Shown: piece by piece, positions 7,930 through 15,382 of the stretch
How positions within the stretch are numbered: the first letter of the stretch is position 1
How the letters are laid out: the number at the start of each line of letters is the position of its first letter
Assembly: GCA_017995665.1 (NCBI GenBank)
Contig: JAGOIM010000005.1
Location: forward strand, 1 to 24,783
Direction: 5' to 3'
Length of the DNA: 24,783 nt
Source of the DNA: Anaerolineaceae bacterium
GTDB taxonomy: Bacteria > Chloroflexota > Anaerolineae > Anaerolineales > Anaerolineaceae
The notes under the pieces: model-generated
What the model was told of the DNA's origin: nothing
Seen by the model: only the letters and a program-made list of their open reading frames with translations
Databases searched by the model: none
Program-made: the position numbers and the translations under genes

Positions 7930-8337
7930 TTAGTTAAATTTTTCTAAGAAAGCGGGAATAAAAACCAAACCACCAATGACGATAGCGATAAAAGCAGCGA
8001 GCAAAACCGAAGCCGCCCCAACATCTTTGCTAATTCTTGCCAAAGGATGAATTTCTGGGCTGGCGAGATCGACAATCGCCTCAAGTGCCGTATTCAGAAA
8101 CTCTGCCATCCAGACCAAACCGATGACCAATAAAATTGCCAGCCATTCCAATCTTGAAATCCCCAACCAAATGCCAAGGGCAATAACACCAATCGTGGCA
8201 GCGAAATGAATCCAGGCATTTTTTTGAGTTTTTAAGACATAAGCAAGACCGTGAAAAGCAGCCTGAAAAGAATTTATTCTGCTTTTCACGAATATCTCAG
8301 CTTCTTTTTGTCTATTATCAGGCATTTCCTTCACCAA
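7930..8337 (-). CDS. dgkA: Diacylglycerol kinase / undecaprenol kinase family membrane protein
   Basis: A 135-aa integral membrane protein of the DgkA family, which phosphorylates diacylglycerol or undecaprenol with ATP to recycle lipid carriers. Three hydrophobic helices are seen at about residues 44-60, 65-80 and 107-130. The family signature EFLNTALEAIVDL is at 79-91 and KDVGAASVLL at 104-113. The first four codons are uncertain: GTG 8337 and ATG 8325 are both possible and neither has a clear ribosome binding site. In Gram-positive-type lineages this family is usually undecaprenol kinase, so the lipid substrate is not settled. trxA lies 88 bases downstream. Confidence 0.9.
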   Translation of the reverse strand: MVKEMPDNRQKEAEIFVKSRINSFQAAFHGLAYVLKTQKNAWIHFAATIGVIALGIWLGISRLEWLAILLVIGLVWMAEFLNTALEAIVDLASPEIHPLARISKDVGAASVLLAAFIAIVIGGLVFIPAFLEKFN

Positions 8338-8358
8338 ATTTCAAAAGCAAGGTAAAAT
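8330..8358 (+). promoter_or_regulatory. Candidate promoter of tRNA-Gly
   Basis: TTCACC (8330-8335), a 17-bp spacer and TAAAAT (8353-8358) lie 25 bases before the mature tRNA 5' end. The -35 matches only four of six bases and overlaps the first codons of the divergent kinase gene. Confidence 0.35.
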
Positions 8359-8382
8359 ATGAACCTGGCCCTTATGTAGTCT

Positions 8383-8454
8383 GCGGGTGTTGCCAAGTGG
8401 TAAGGCATTAGCTTCCCAAGCTAACATTCGTCGGTTCGAATCCGATCACCCGCT
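8383..8454 (+). tRNA. tRNA-Gly (anticodon CCC)
   Basis: A complete 72-base cloverleaf. The acceptor stem GCGGGTG (8383-8389) pairs with CACCCGC (8447-8453), with T as discriminator base. The D stem is GCC/GGC. The anticodon stem TTAGC/GCTAA encloses loop TTCCCAA with anticodon CCC at 8415-8417. The T arm has loop TTCGAAT (8435-8441). CCA is not encoded. It reads GGG glycine codons. A strong terminator follows, so it is a single-gene transcript. Confidence 0.97.
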
Positions 8455-8492
8455 CAGATTTCTTCAATGGTACGATAAGCTATTGAAATTCG

Positions 8493-8526
8493 CAAGCTAT
8501 TTCATCCGGAATAGCTTGTTTCTTTT
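8493..8526 (+). terminator. Intrinsic terminator after tRNA-Gly
   Basis: CAAGCTATTTC (8493-8503) pairs with GGAATAGCTTG (8508-8518), an 11-bp stem (one G-T pair) with a 4-base loop, followed by TTTCTTTT. A second copy of the 5' arm core, AAGCTATT, lies upstream at 8477-8484. Confidence 0.85.
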
Positions 8527-8548
8527 CCAAACTCAGAGCCCATAAACA

Positions 8549-8576
8549 AAAAACTGCTGAGACATCAGCAGTTTTT
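8549..8576. terminator. Bidirectional intrinsic terminator after the acetyltransferase gene
   Basis: AAAAACTGCTGA (8549-8560) pairs with TCAGCAGTTTTT (8565-8576), a perfect 12-bp stem with loop GACA. T-runs appear on both strands. It is 17 bases past the stop codon of the minus-strand gene at 8594. Confidence 0.88.
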
Positions 8577-8593
8577 CTATAAAAAACATAAAC

Positions 8594-9724
8594 TTAGTCC
8601 ATCGATTTTTGATAAACCCGATGGTTTTTGTAATAGCGCACGCCCAAATTCTCGAGGTCTTTGCGCATTTGCACGGCGGTTTCAGCAACCTGGGTCAGTT
8701 CCGCATGAATAAAACGTGGATTGTCCCTTGCAGCCTCCAGAAGTGCCTTGAAAATTATTGCGTTCCCGCCCATCCCCTGATATTCAGGCAAAATACCAAT
8801 GCCGTTGAAATCCAGCCATTTTGTTGTTTTGATTGCGTATAAGAGACGGACTAATTCAATTATTCCTACTTTGCCTTTATTTTTTTGCAAAGCTGCGCTA
8901 ACATCCGGAAATGGCAAAACAAAGCCTACAATTTCGTCTTCTTGGTTCACAACAATTTTGATCAACTTCGGGTCAAGCAATTGTAAGGCACTTTCCACAA
9001 CCGTATCCAACTCACGGTCTGAAAGAGGATAATATTCCCAATTATTGACAAATGCCCTGTTATAAGCATCTTTAATCTTATAGATCCACTGCATAACTTC
9101 TTTTTTGTTACGGAAATTCATAACGCGAATTTTTCCATGCTTTTCGGCAAGTTTTACAGCTTGATTGACTTTTTCTGGTAAAACAAATTCCCTGGGGGAA
9201 AGATAACTGGAAACAAAATCCACTTCTTTGGTGAAGCCATAGTTTTCGACCAGTTTTTGGTAATACGGATAGTTGTAATTCATCATGTTCATCATGGCCC
9301 GTTGGTCAAAACCATAAATCTGAATCCCATATCCATCCAAAGGACCATAACCTTTCGGTCCTACAATGCGTTCCAAACCTCGGGCGCGAGCCCATTCGAA
9401 AACCCGATCAAAAAGTGCATTGGCGACTTCCTGATCATCAATCGCATCAAAGAGATAAAATTCGCCTTCCTTGCTCTTGTGATATTCGTTGAAGGGGTTG
9501 TTCATCAAAGCCGAAATTCGGCCAACCACTTTTCCGTCTCGGATTGCCAAAAAGAAATCCGATTCTGAATGATCATAAAAGGGATGGTTTTCCTTGTCCA
9601 TCTTCAAATACGCATCGGACAGGAAGGGGGGTACCCACTGTGGAGAATCTTTATACAACTCAAATTGAAAGTCAACAAACTTTTTTTGCAGCTCTTTGCT
9701 GTTTACCTCTATAATTTCGAACAT
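8594..9724 (-). CDS. YghO-like GNAT-family N-acyltransferase
   Basis: A 376-aa protein built of two GNAT-like halves. Residues 1-70 carry the segments YKDSPQWVPPFLSD, HPFYDHSESDFFLAIRDGK and VVGRISALMN, typical of the uncharacterised YghO-type acyl-CoA N-acyltransferases. A second acyl-CoA-binding pattern is near residues 308-325 (GIGILPEYQGMGGNAIIF, with Q-x-x-G-x-G). Substrate is unknown. Start ATG is supported by GAGG about 6 bases upstream. It is transcribed alone on the minus strand, divergent from efp and ended by its own hairpin. No signal or membrane segment is seen. Confidence 0.85.
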   Translation of the reverse strand: MFEIIEVNSKELQKKFVDFQFELYKDSPQWVPPFLSDAYLKMDKENHPFYDHSESDFFLAIRDGKVVGRISALMNNPFNEYHKSKEGEFYLFDAIDDQEVANALFDRVFEWARARGLERIVGPKGYGPLDGYGIQIYGFDQRAMMNMMNYNYPYYQKLVENYGFTKEVDFVSSYLSPREFVLPEKVNQAVKLAEKHGKIRVMNFRNKKEVMQWIYKIKDAYNRAFVNNWEYYPLSDRELDTVVESALQLLDPKLIKIVVNQEDEIVGFVLPFPDVSAALQKNKGKVGIIELVRLLYAIKTTKWLDFNGIGILPEYQGMGGNAIIFKALLEAARDNPRFIHAELTQVAETAVQMRKDLENLGVRYYKNHRVYQKSMD

Positions 9725-9850
9725 TTAAACCTCGATTTATAAATAATGTATAATAGTTATAACCTGAAAACCAGTTTATAGGTACGTTTTGTCGTGATTA
9801 TTCACTATTTTAGTCCATTTCATTAGATTTTATAAAAACTCAGCAAATCG

Positions 9851-9879
9851 TTGTCATCAATCCGTCTTTGCGCTATAAT
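9851..9879 (+). promoter_or_regulatory. Strong sigma70-type promoter of efp
   Basis: TTGTCA (9851-9856), exactly 17 bp, then a perfect TATAAT (9874-9879). The predicted start near 9886 gives a roughly 30-base leader containing the AAAGAGG ribosome binding site before ATG 9916. Confidence 0.8.
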
Positions 9880-9915
9880 TCCCCAGTTATGTTTTTAGAA
9901 CGAAAGAGGTTTTAG

Positions 9916-10476
9916 ATGATTGAAGTAAATGAGTTAAGAAAAGGTGTAACTTTTCAGTTAGACAACGCACTATATAAAGTACTTGAATATTCACACAACA
10001 AGCCAGGCCGTGGTAGCGCTACCATTAGAGTTAAAGCCCGCGACTTGCGCAAAGGGACTACTCTTGAAATGACTTTCATTTCAAGCGACCGTGTCCAGGA
10101 TATCCGTCTGGATTATCACAATGTCCAGTATCTTTATCGTGATGATAATTTCTATTATTTTATGGATATGGAAACTTTTGAACAACCGGCTGTTCCAGTT
10201 GATTTGGTAAAGGAATATGAAGGTTATTTGAAAGAAAATATGGAAGTAAAGCTGACCTATTTTGGCGATGAACCGCTTGATATAGAATTGCCGACAACCG
10301 TAGATTTGTTGGTGACCGAAGCCGAGCCGGCTGCCCGTGGTAATACCGCCACCGGGCTAACAAACCTGGTTACTGTCGATACCGGAATCAAAGTTCAAGT
10401 TCCGGCTTTCGTCAAAACCGGCGATACCATTCGCGTTGACACCCGTACGGGCGATTACGTTACCCGCGTTAGCTAA
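9916..10476 (+). CDS. efp: Translation elongation factor P (Arg at the modified tip position)
   Basis: A 186-aa protein of normal EF-P length with the three beta-barrel domains. EF-P binds between the ribosomal P and E sites and rescues ribosomes stalled at proline runs. Family landmarks are KPGRGSATIRVK (29-40), NVQYLYRDDNFYYFMDMETF in domain II and VKTGDTIRVDTRTGDYVTRV at the end. The tip residue that is lysylated Lys34 in E. coli is Arg32 here (codon CGT, 10009-10011), the same residue type and number as the rhamnosylated Arg32 of Pseudomonas. No EarP-like rhamnosyltransferase or EpmA/EpmB is in the window. The next gene starts 2 bases after the stop. Confidence 0.97.
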   Translation: MIEVNELRKGVTFQLDNALYKVLEYSHNKPGRGSATIRVKARDLRKGTTLEMTFISSDRVQDIRLDYHNVQYLYRDDNFYYFMDMETFEQPAVPVDLVKEYEGYLKENMEVKLTYFGDEPLDIELPTTVDLLVTEAEPAARGNTATGLTNLVTVDTGIKVQVPAFVKTGDTIRVDTRTGDYVTRVS

Positions 10477-10478
10477 AT

Positions 10479-10799
10479 ATGAGAACTCCAGACGGCCGCG
10501 AATGTAAATTCTTTTATGGCGATTACTATCGCGGTCGTAATTTCGAAGAATGTCGGGCTTTGAGCAGCCCTGAAGATAAAAAGAAATGGACACCCAATCT
10601 TTGTTCAAAATGCCCAATGCCCGGATACCTTCGAAACAATTCTTGTCAAAATTTGGTGTATTCGGTATCCATAAGAAGTTTTTTCTTTATAAAAAAAATG
10701 AAAGTTAAAGCCTATTGTTCAAAAATTCATGACACAGTCAAAGATCCAAATGTTGGTTGCGGGCATTGTCATGAGGCAAATCTTTCAAAATCTGAATAA
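10479..10799 (+). CDS. Cysteine-rich hypothetical protein downstream of efp
   Basis: A 106-aa soluble protein I cannot assign. It has eight cysteines, at residues 9, 25, 42, 45, 56, 80, 94 and 97, including CSKCP (42-46) and CGHCH (94-98), which look like metal-binding knuckles. The segment between residues 60 and 73 is hydrophobic/basic and may be a loop or a less conserved linker. It begins 2 bases after the efp stop without a clear Shine-Dalgarno, so translation is probably coupled to efp. That hints at a translation-related role but does not prove it. ftsH follows after a 99-base gap with its own promoter. Confidence 0.75.
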   Translation: MRTPDGRECKFFYGDYYRGRNFEECRALSSPEDKKKWTPNLCSKCPMPGYLRNNSCQNLVYSVSIRSFFFIKKMKVKAYCSKIHDTVKDPNVGCGHCHEANLSKSE

Positions 10800-10851
10800 C
10801 TATCAGAGTTTCGTTAATTCCTATTCAAAAAAGAATATCATATCCTTATAT

Positions 10852-10860
10852 TGATATAAT
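10852..10860 (+). promoter_or_regulatory. Extended -10 promoter of ftsH
   Basis: TGATATAAT carries a perfect TATAAT at 10855-10860 preceded by TG one base away, the extended -10 form that works without a good -35. No convincing -35 is seen. The predicted start is about 32 bases before the TTG start codon. Confidence 0.55.
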
Positions 10861-10898
10861 ACCCACTTGGCACATTATGCCTATAAACGGAGGTAGTA

Positions 10899-12767
10899 TT
10901 GAAATCTCGTAACCAATCATTTTTCATATCGGCAATTTTGCTTTTTTCACTTGTCGCTATGATTTTCTATGCATTCCAGTCCGGTGCGATCAACAATGAA
11001 CCCCTGACAATCAATGAATTAGCCGCTCAAATCAATGCCGGAGAAGTAAAAAAGATTGAAGTTAAAGACGACGATCTTTATGTGACTTATCGAAACCCTA
11101 ATTCCCCGGAGAGAAAAAGCACTAAAGATCCCCAAAGTGGCCTTGTTGAACAGTTAATCGATTTAGGCGTTTCACCGGACAAACTAAGCGATTCCGAAAA
11201 TATAAAAATTCAAATCGTCTTGCCCGGTGTTTGGGATTCCCTTGGTGTCTTGCTAATCAATCTTGTTCCATTTATCCTGATGGGCGCGATGTTTATGTTT
11301 TTTATCCGTTCAGCTCAGGGTTCCAACAACCAGGCAATGCAATTCGGCAAATCCCGGGCTAAAGTACTTAGCGGTGAAAAGCCGACTGTAACTTTTGACG
11401 ATGTTGCCGGTGTGGATGAAGCAAAAGAAGAACTCGCAGAAGTCGTGGAATTCCTCAAAGAGCCACAAAAATTCACCTCTTTGGGTGCTCGGATTCCAAA
11501 AGGCGTTTTGCTGGTCGGCTCACCCGGTACCGGTAAAACTTTGATGGCAAAAGCTGTTTCAGGCGAAGCAGGCGTACCCTTCTTCTCCATTTCAGGCTCT
11601 GAATTTGTTGAAATGTTTGTCGGTGTCGGTGCAAGCCGTGTCCGCGACTTGTTTGACGAAGCCAAAAAACAATCCCCTTGTATCGTTTTTGTTGATGAAA
11701 TCGATGCCGTTGGTCGTCAGCGCGGCGCCGGCTTAGGTGGCAGTCATGACGAACGTGAACAAACCCTCAACCAATTATTGGTCGAAATGGATGGCTTTGG
11801 CACGGATACGAATGTTATCGTTATCGCCGCAACCAACCGCCCCGATATCCTTGACCCCGCTCTGATGCGTCCCGGTCGCTTTGACCGCCGGGTTATGATG
11901 GATCGCCCTGACAAAAACGGACGAGAGGCAATTCTCAAAGTTCACACCCGCGGTAAACCGATTGACTCCTCAGTCAACTTGGCAGATATCGCACGTTCAA
12001 CCCCAGGTTTTGTTGGTGCAGACCTTGAAAACCTTGTCAACGAAGCTGCTATTTTAGCCGCCAGACGAAACAAAAAGATCATCACCCAAGATGAGGTTGA
12101 AGAAGCAATTGAACGCGTTATCGCCGGTCCTGAACGCAAGGGGCACGTTATGAATCCTCGCGAAAAGAAAATTGTCGCCTATCATGAAGTTGGCCATGCA
12201 ATTGTTCATACCGTTCTGCCTGAAGCAGACCCTGTTCAAAAAGTCTCGATTGTTTCCCGGGGTTCAATGGGTGGCTTCACGATGGCACTGCCGGTTGATG
12301 ACCAGCATCTTGAATCGCGGAATATGCTCACCGCACAATTGGCAACCCTCTTAGGCGGTCGTGCCGCAGAAGAAATCATGTTCAGTGATATCACCTCCGG
12401 TGCTTCGAATGACATGGAAAGAGTTACCAAATTAGCCCGCCGCATGGTTACTCGACTTGGTATGAGCGAAAAACTCGGACCGATGGTTTACGGTCAAAAA
12501 GAAGAATTGGTTTTCCTGGGCCGCGAAATCTCTGAACAACGCGATTATTCCGAGATTGTTGCACAAACAATCGATGAAGAAGTTTCTAAATTAGTGAATG
12601 AAGCTTACGCAACGGCCAAAGGCGTTTTGAGCCAATACAAAGATAAACTCGTTGAGATTTCTGAAAAATTGTTGGAAGTTGAAACACTGTCCAAAGAGGA
12701 GTTTGAAGAATTATTCCCAACTCCGAATGAGAAGAATCAGGGTATTCCTGCCTTCAATCAAAGCTAA
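10899..12767 (+). CDS. ftsH: ATP-dependent zinc metalloprotease FtsH
   Basis: A 622-aa membrane-anchored AAA+ protease that removes misassembled membrane proteins and short-lived regulators. Two membrane helices lie at residues 8-26 and about 116-136, around a roughly 90-residue outside segment. The AAA+ module shows Walker A GSPGTGKT (207-214), Walker B IVFVDEID (262-269) and the SRH ATNRPDILDPALMRPGRFDR (311-330). The zinc site is HEVGH (429-433), with Val where most members have Ala. The start is TTG, chosen because GGAGG lies 5 bases before it and the first membrane helix follows at once. Convergent with miaA, with 1 base between the stops. Confidence 0.97.
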   Translation: MKSRNQSFFISAILLFSLVAMIFYAFQSGAINNEPLTINELAAQINAGEVKKIEVKDDDLYVTYRNPNSPERKSTKDPQSGLVEQLIDLGVSPDKLSDSENIKIQIVLPGVWDSLGVLLINLVPFILMGAMFMFFIRSAQGSNNQAMQFGKSRAKVLSGEKPTVTFDDVAGVDEAKEELAEVVEFLKEPQKFTSLGARIPKGVLLVGSPGTGKTLMAKAVSGEAGVPFFSISGSEFVEMFVGVGASRVRDLFDEAKKQSPCIVFVDEIDAVGRQRGAGLGGSHDEREQTLNQLLVEMDGFGTDTNVIVIAATNRPDILDPALMRPGRFDRRVMMDRPDKNGREAILKVHTRGKPIDSSVNLADIARSTPGFVGADLENLVNEAAILAARRNKKIITQDEVEEAIERVIAGPERKGHVMNPREKKIVAYHEVGHAIVHTVLPEADPVQKVSIVSRGSMGGFTMALPVDDQHLESRNMLTAQLATLLGGRAAEEIMFSDITSGASNDMERVTKLARRMVTRLGMSEKLGPMVYGQKEELVFLGREISEQRDYSEIVAQTIDEEVSKLVNEAYATAKGVLSQYKDKLVEISEKLLEVETLSKEEFEELFPTPNEKNQGIPAFNQS

Positions 12768-12768
12768 A

Positions 12769-13698
12769 CTAAACAAACTTAGTTCTAACAAGACCCAGCA
12801 TCTTTTCCAGGATTGCTGGGTCTTTAGCATCCAGCCAAGTAATCTCCGGGTCTGTTGGTTTGAACCAATTTGCTTGTCTTCGGACGTATTTTCGGGTGTT
12901 TCTCTTGATGAGCATAACGGCTTCTTCTAAGCTGATTTCTCCATCCAGGAAGCTTATCATCTCGGTATAACCAATCACCCCCATTTTTAAGAGAGCATTT
13001 TTATAGCCTTGAGAAATCAACTCTCTGACCTCATCTTCGAAACCATCACTCAACATCTGTTCAATCCGATTGTCTATCCTTTGATAGAGCTCCTGCCGTT
13101 CCCATTGCAAACCGATAGTGAGAATCTCAAATGGAGACTCACCTTTTGTTCGAATTTCAGAAAAACGCCTTCCGGTTTTGAAAATAACTTCCAAAGCCCG
13201 GACCGTTCGTCTGTGATTTTGATAATCTATAAATTCAGCCGCTTGTGGATCCAAAACTTTCAGCTTTTCATAGAGAGCATCAAAGCCCAACTGCTCGCCA
13301 ATATTTTCAATGACGTCCCTCATTCGGTGGTCTGCTTCAAGTTCAGGCACCTGCCAGTTTTGACTGATTGCCCGGATATATTGCCCGGTGCCACCGCTCA
13401 AAATTGGCACTTTACCTTCCTCATTCAGTTGGAATATTAGCCTTTCAGCATGCTCCTTATATTCCCCGAGACTCCAGGGAGAATCCAAATCAGCATAGTT
13501 TATTAAATGATGCTTTACTTGCGAAAGTTCTTCCGGGCTTGGTTTTGCTGTCCCAATATTGAGCGGTTTATACAGATAACGGGAATCCGCAGAGATGATT
13601 TCGGTATCAAGGGCTTTAGCCAGCTCGATGGATAACCGTGTTTTCCCCGAGGCAGTCGGTCCAATCAAGATAATCAGTTTTGGCTTTTGTTTTTTCAT
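12769..13698 (-). CDS. miaA: tRNA dimethylallyltransferase MiaA
   Basis: A 309-aa enzyme that adds a dimethylallyl group to A37 of tRNAs reading U-starting codons. Visible are the P-loop GPTASGKT (13-20), DSRYLYKPLNIGTAKPS (38-54), HHLINYADLDSPWS and SGGTGQYIRAI, all in family order, and length is normal. The frame extends 24 codons upstream, but ATG 13698 is preferred: it follows the stop of the YraN-family gene by 1 base and puts the P-loop at the normal distance from the N-terminus. Its last codons contain a terminator hairpin for the convergent ftsH. Confidence 0.95.
   Translation of the reverse strand: MKKQKPKLIILIGPTASGKTRLSIELAKALDTEIISADSRYLYKPLNIGTAKPSPEELSQVKHHLINYADLDSPWSLGEYKEHAERLIFQLNEEGKVPILSGGTGQYIRAISQNWQVPELEADHRMRDVIENIGEQLGFDALYEKLKVLDPQAAEFIDYQNHRRTVRALEVIFKTGRRFSEIRTKGESPFEILTIGLQWERQELYQRIDNRIEQMLSDGFEDEVRELISQGYKNALLKMGVIGYTEMISFLDGEISLEEAVMLIKRNTRKYVRRQANWFKPTDPEITWLDAKDPAILEKMLGLVRTKFV
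12790..12825 (+). terminator. Terminator-like hairpin for ftsH inside the 3' end of miaA
   Basis: AAGACCCAGCA (12790-12800) pairs with TGCTGGGTCTT (12814-12824), 11 bp with a 13-base loop, followed only by a short TT. It begins 23 bases after the ftsH stop and lies within the miaA reading frame on the other strand. The weak T-tract lowers certainty. Confidence 0.55.
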
Positions 13699-13699
13699 A

Positions 13700-14077
13700 C
13701 TAAAAATCCAACGATACATTTTGGTAATGAATAATTTCAGGCTTCTCAGATCCGAAACTCTCAATAACAACTAAGTCAATTTGCCATTCCTGACCAAATT
13801 TGGCGTTTTTATCCAGATAAACTGTCATCGTATCGGCAATTGCCTGGATTTTCTTCTTCGTAATGCTATATTCGGCAAAACCGTACTTTCTCGAGCGTCG
13901 GGTCTTCACCTCGACCGCAACCAAGACATCATCAACGCTCATTATCAGATCAAGCTCACCATAACGGCTATGGAAATTTCTTTCAAGCAGCTTATACCCC
14001 TTTGCGGTCAGATAATCCAAAGCCAGGTTCTCACCCCAAGTGCCTAATTTTTTACGATAAAGCCTGTCTTCTGCCAT
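13700..14077 (-). CDS. YraN/UPF0102 family nuclease-like protein
   Basis: A 125-aa protein of the YraN (UPF0102) family, which has a restriction-endonuclease-like fold. Features in order are KLGTWGENLALDYL, the segment RNFHSRYGELDLIM and VAVEVKTRRSRKYG, giving the E-x-K type nuclease core GE-D...EVK. The cellular role of the family is not established. ATG 14077 is chosen over a TTG two codons upstream. No ribosome binding site is seen, and a TATACT box ends 7 bases before the ATG, so the mRNA may be nearly leaderless. It is followed by miaA after 1 base. Confidence 0.9.
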   Translation of the reverse strand: MAEDRLYRKKLGTWGENLALDYLTAKGYKLLERNFHSRYGELDLIMSVDDVLVAVEVKTRRSRKYGFAEYSITKKKIQAIADTMTVYLDKNAKFGQEWQIDLVVIESFGSEKPEIIHYQNVSLDF

Positions 14078-14084
14078 AAGCAAT

Positions 14085-14113
14085 AGTATAACCGCCTTAA
14101 AAGGATTTGTTAT
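14085..14113 (-). promoter_or_regulatory. Candidate promoter of the YraN-family gene and miaA
   Basis: On the minus strand ATAACA (14113-14108), 17 bp, TATACT (14090-14085). The start site would fall at or within a few bases of the ATG at 14077. Confidence 0.35.
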
Positions 14114-14122
14114 GCTCTAAAT

Positions 14123-14153
14123 TTAACAATTCCAGCCTGTTTTAAGATAAAAT
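14123..14153 (+). promoter_or_regulatory. Possible promoter of the cinA operon
   Basis: TTAACA (14123-14128) is followed after 19 bp by TAAAAT (14148-14153). The region is very A+T-rich with several alternative -10 boxes (for example TATAAA at 14154), so the exact elements are uncertain. Confidence 0.28.
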
Positions 14154-14200
14154 TATAAAATTAAGAAAAGCACTAATCGAAAAATAAACAAAGGATTCCT

Positions 14201-15382
14201 ATGACTGTTGCAGAGATTGTTACCATTGGTACAGAATTACTTTTAGGCGAAATACATGACACGAACTCCCGTTATATTGCTCGTGCCCTTCGAGATATCG
14301 GCGTGGACCTTTATCGCTTGACGACTGTCGGAGACAATCTCGCCAGAATTACCGCTACACTTCAAGAAGCATTAATGCGTGCTGATGTGGTTATCACGAC
14401 CGGCGGCTTAGGCCCAACCGTTGATGACCCAACTCGTCAGGCTGTTTCAGACACATTTAATGTAGACTTGGTTTATCACGAAGAACTTTGGCAACAAATT
14501 CTTACCCGTTTCAAAAATTTCAAACACACCCCGTCAGAAAACAACAAAAGGCAAGCTTATTTACCGGCAAATGCTTTCGCAATTACCAACCAAGTTGGCA
14601 CTGCGCCGGCTTTTGGCGTTGAACTGGGTGTAAAAACGCTCATTTCCCTTCCCGGTGTTCCTACAGAAATGGAACACATTATGAAAACTTACGTAATTGA
14701 CTATCTGAAAAATCGCTACAAACTTGAGGATCAAACTATTATGCCTTGGGTGATTCACACAATTGCTTTAGGCGAATCCGCGATCGATGAAATTATCGGC
14801 GAAATGGAAAAATTGAGCAATCCAACCGTTGGTTTGCTCGCTCACCCTAGCCAAACCGATGTGCGCGTTACCGCTAAAGCCCACTCGACCGCTGAAGCTC
14901 AACGCATGATGGAACCGGTTATTCGTGAGATTCGGGAAAAATTACACCCTTACATCTATGGTGAAAACGAAGACACAATCCAATCGGTAATCGGTGCCGA
15001 ACTGATGAAAGAAAACAAAACGCTCTACGTTTTTGAGGTTGGAACAGACGGCATAATTTATAACCGGCTATCGGAACACATGTCACCGGAGAATTTATCG
15101 GGACAATTGCTTGATGTTGATGTTACTCATGACACCTTCAAAACATTGTTGATGGAATATCGTGATAAAACGCAAGTTGATTTCGTGCTTGGCGTCATGT
15201 TAACTCCTGACGAAAATGGAAAACAGCTTTATGCCGCATTGCTCGATGGAGATGAATTTTCAGAATATCAAAGAAGCTACAGTGGGCCCGTCGGTGATTC
15301 GCCGGTTTGGGCTTTGAATATCGGTCTCGACCAAATCCGATACCGACTAAATATGAGAAAGGAAAATCAGAATGCAAGTTGA
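14201..15382 (+). CDS. cinA: CinA-family protein with degenerate amidohydrolase domain
   Basis: A 393-aa protein. Residues 1-170 are a clear MoCF-like CinA domain (EIVTIGTELLLGEIHDTNS, ITTGGLGPTVDDPTR, SLPGVPTEMEHIM), which in studied members is an ADP-ribose pyrophosphatase. A middle domain follows to about 255. The C-terminal part aligns in position with the PncC nicotinamide-nucleotide amidohydrolase domain, but its AESCTGG motif is FEVGTDG (278-284). The nucleophilic Ser is therefore replaced by Val, and the later TGIAGP-like loop is missing. Start ATG has AAAGGA 5 bases upstream. The 3' end overlaps the next gene by 11 bases. Hydrolysis of NMN is therefore unlikely. Confidence 0.9.
   Translation: MTVAEIVTIGTELLLGEIHDTNSRYIARALRDIGVDLYRLTTVGDNLARITATLQEALMRADVVITTGGLGPTVDDPTRQAVSDTFNVDLVYHEELWQQILTRFKNFKHTPSENNKRQAYLPANAFAITNQVGTAPAFGVELGVKTLISLPGVPTEMEHIMKTYVIDYLKNRYKLEDQTIMPWVIHTIALGESAIDEIIGEMEKLSNPTVGLLAHPSQTDVRVTAKAHSTAEAQRMMEPVIREIREKLHPYIYGENEDTIQSVIGAELMKENKTLYVFEVGTDGIIYNRLSEHMSPENLSGQLLDVDVTHDTFKTLLMEYRDKTQVDFVLGVMLTPDENGKQLYAALLDGDEFSEYQRSYSGPVGDSPVWALNIGLDQIRYRLNMRKENQNAS

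Noticed and set aside
10011..10024. A 14-base perfect palindrome (TGGTAGCGCTACCA) inside efp.
   Set aside because: It falls on conserved codons just after the tip loop and has no promoter or gene boundary nearby, so it is most simply a coding coincidence.
12172..12445. Several short open frames on both strands within ftsH.
   Set aside because: All lie inside the conserved FtsH coding region and show no family features or ribosome binding sites.
13699..13770. 24-codon upstream extension of miaA overlapping the YraN-family gene.
   Set aside because: ATG 13698 gives the normal distance to the P-loop and sits 1 base after the upstream stop.
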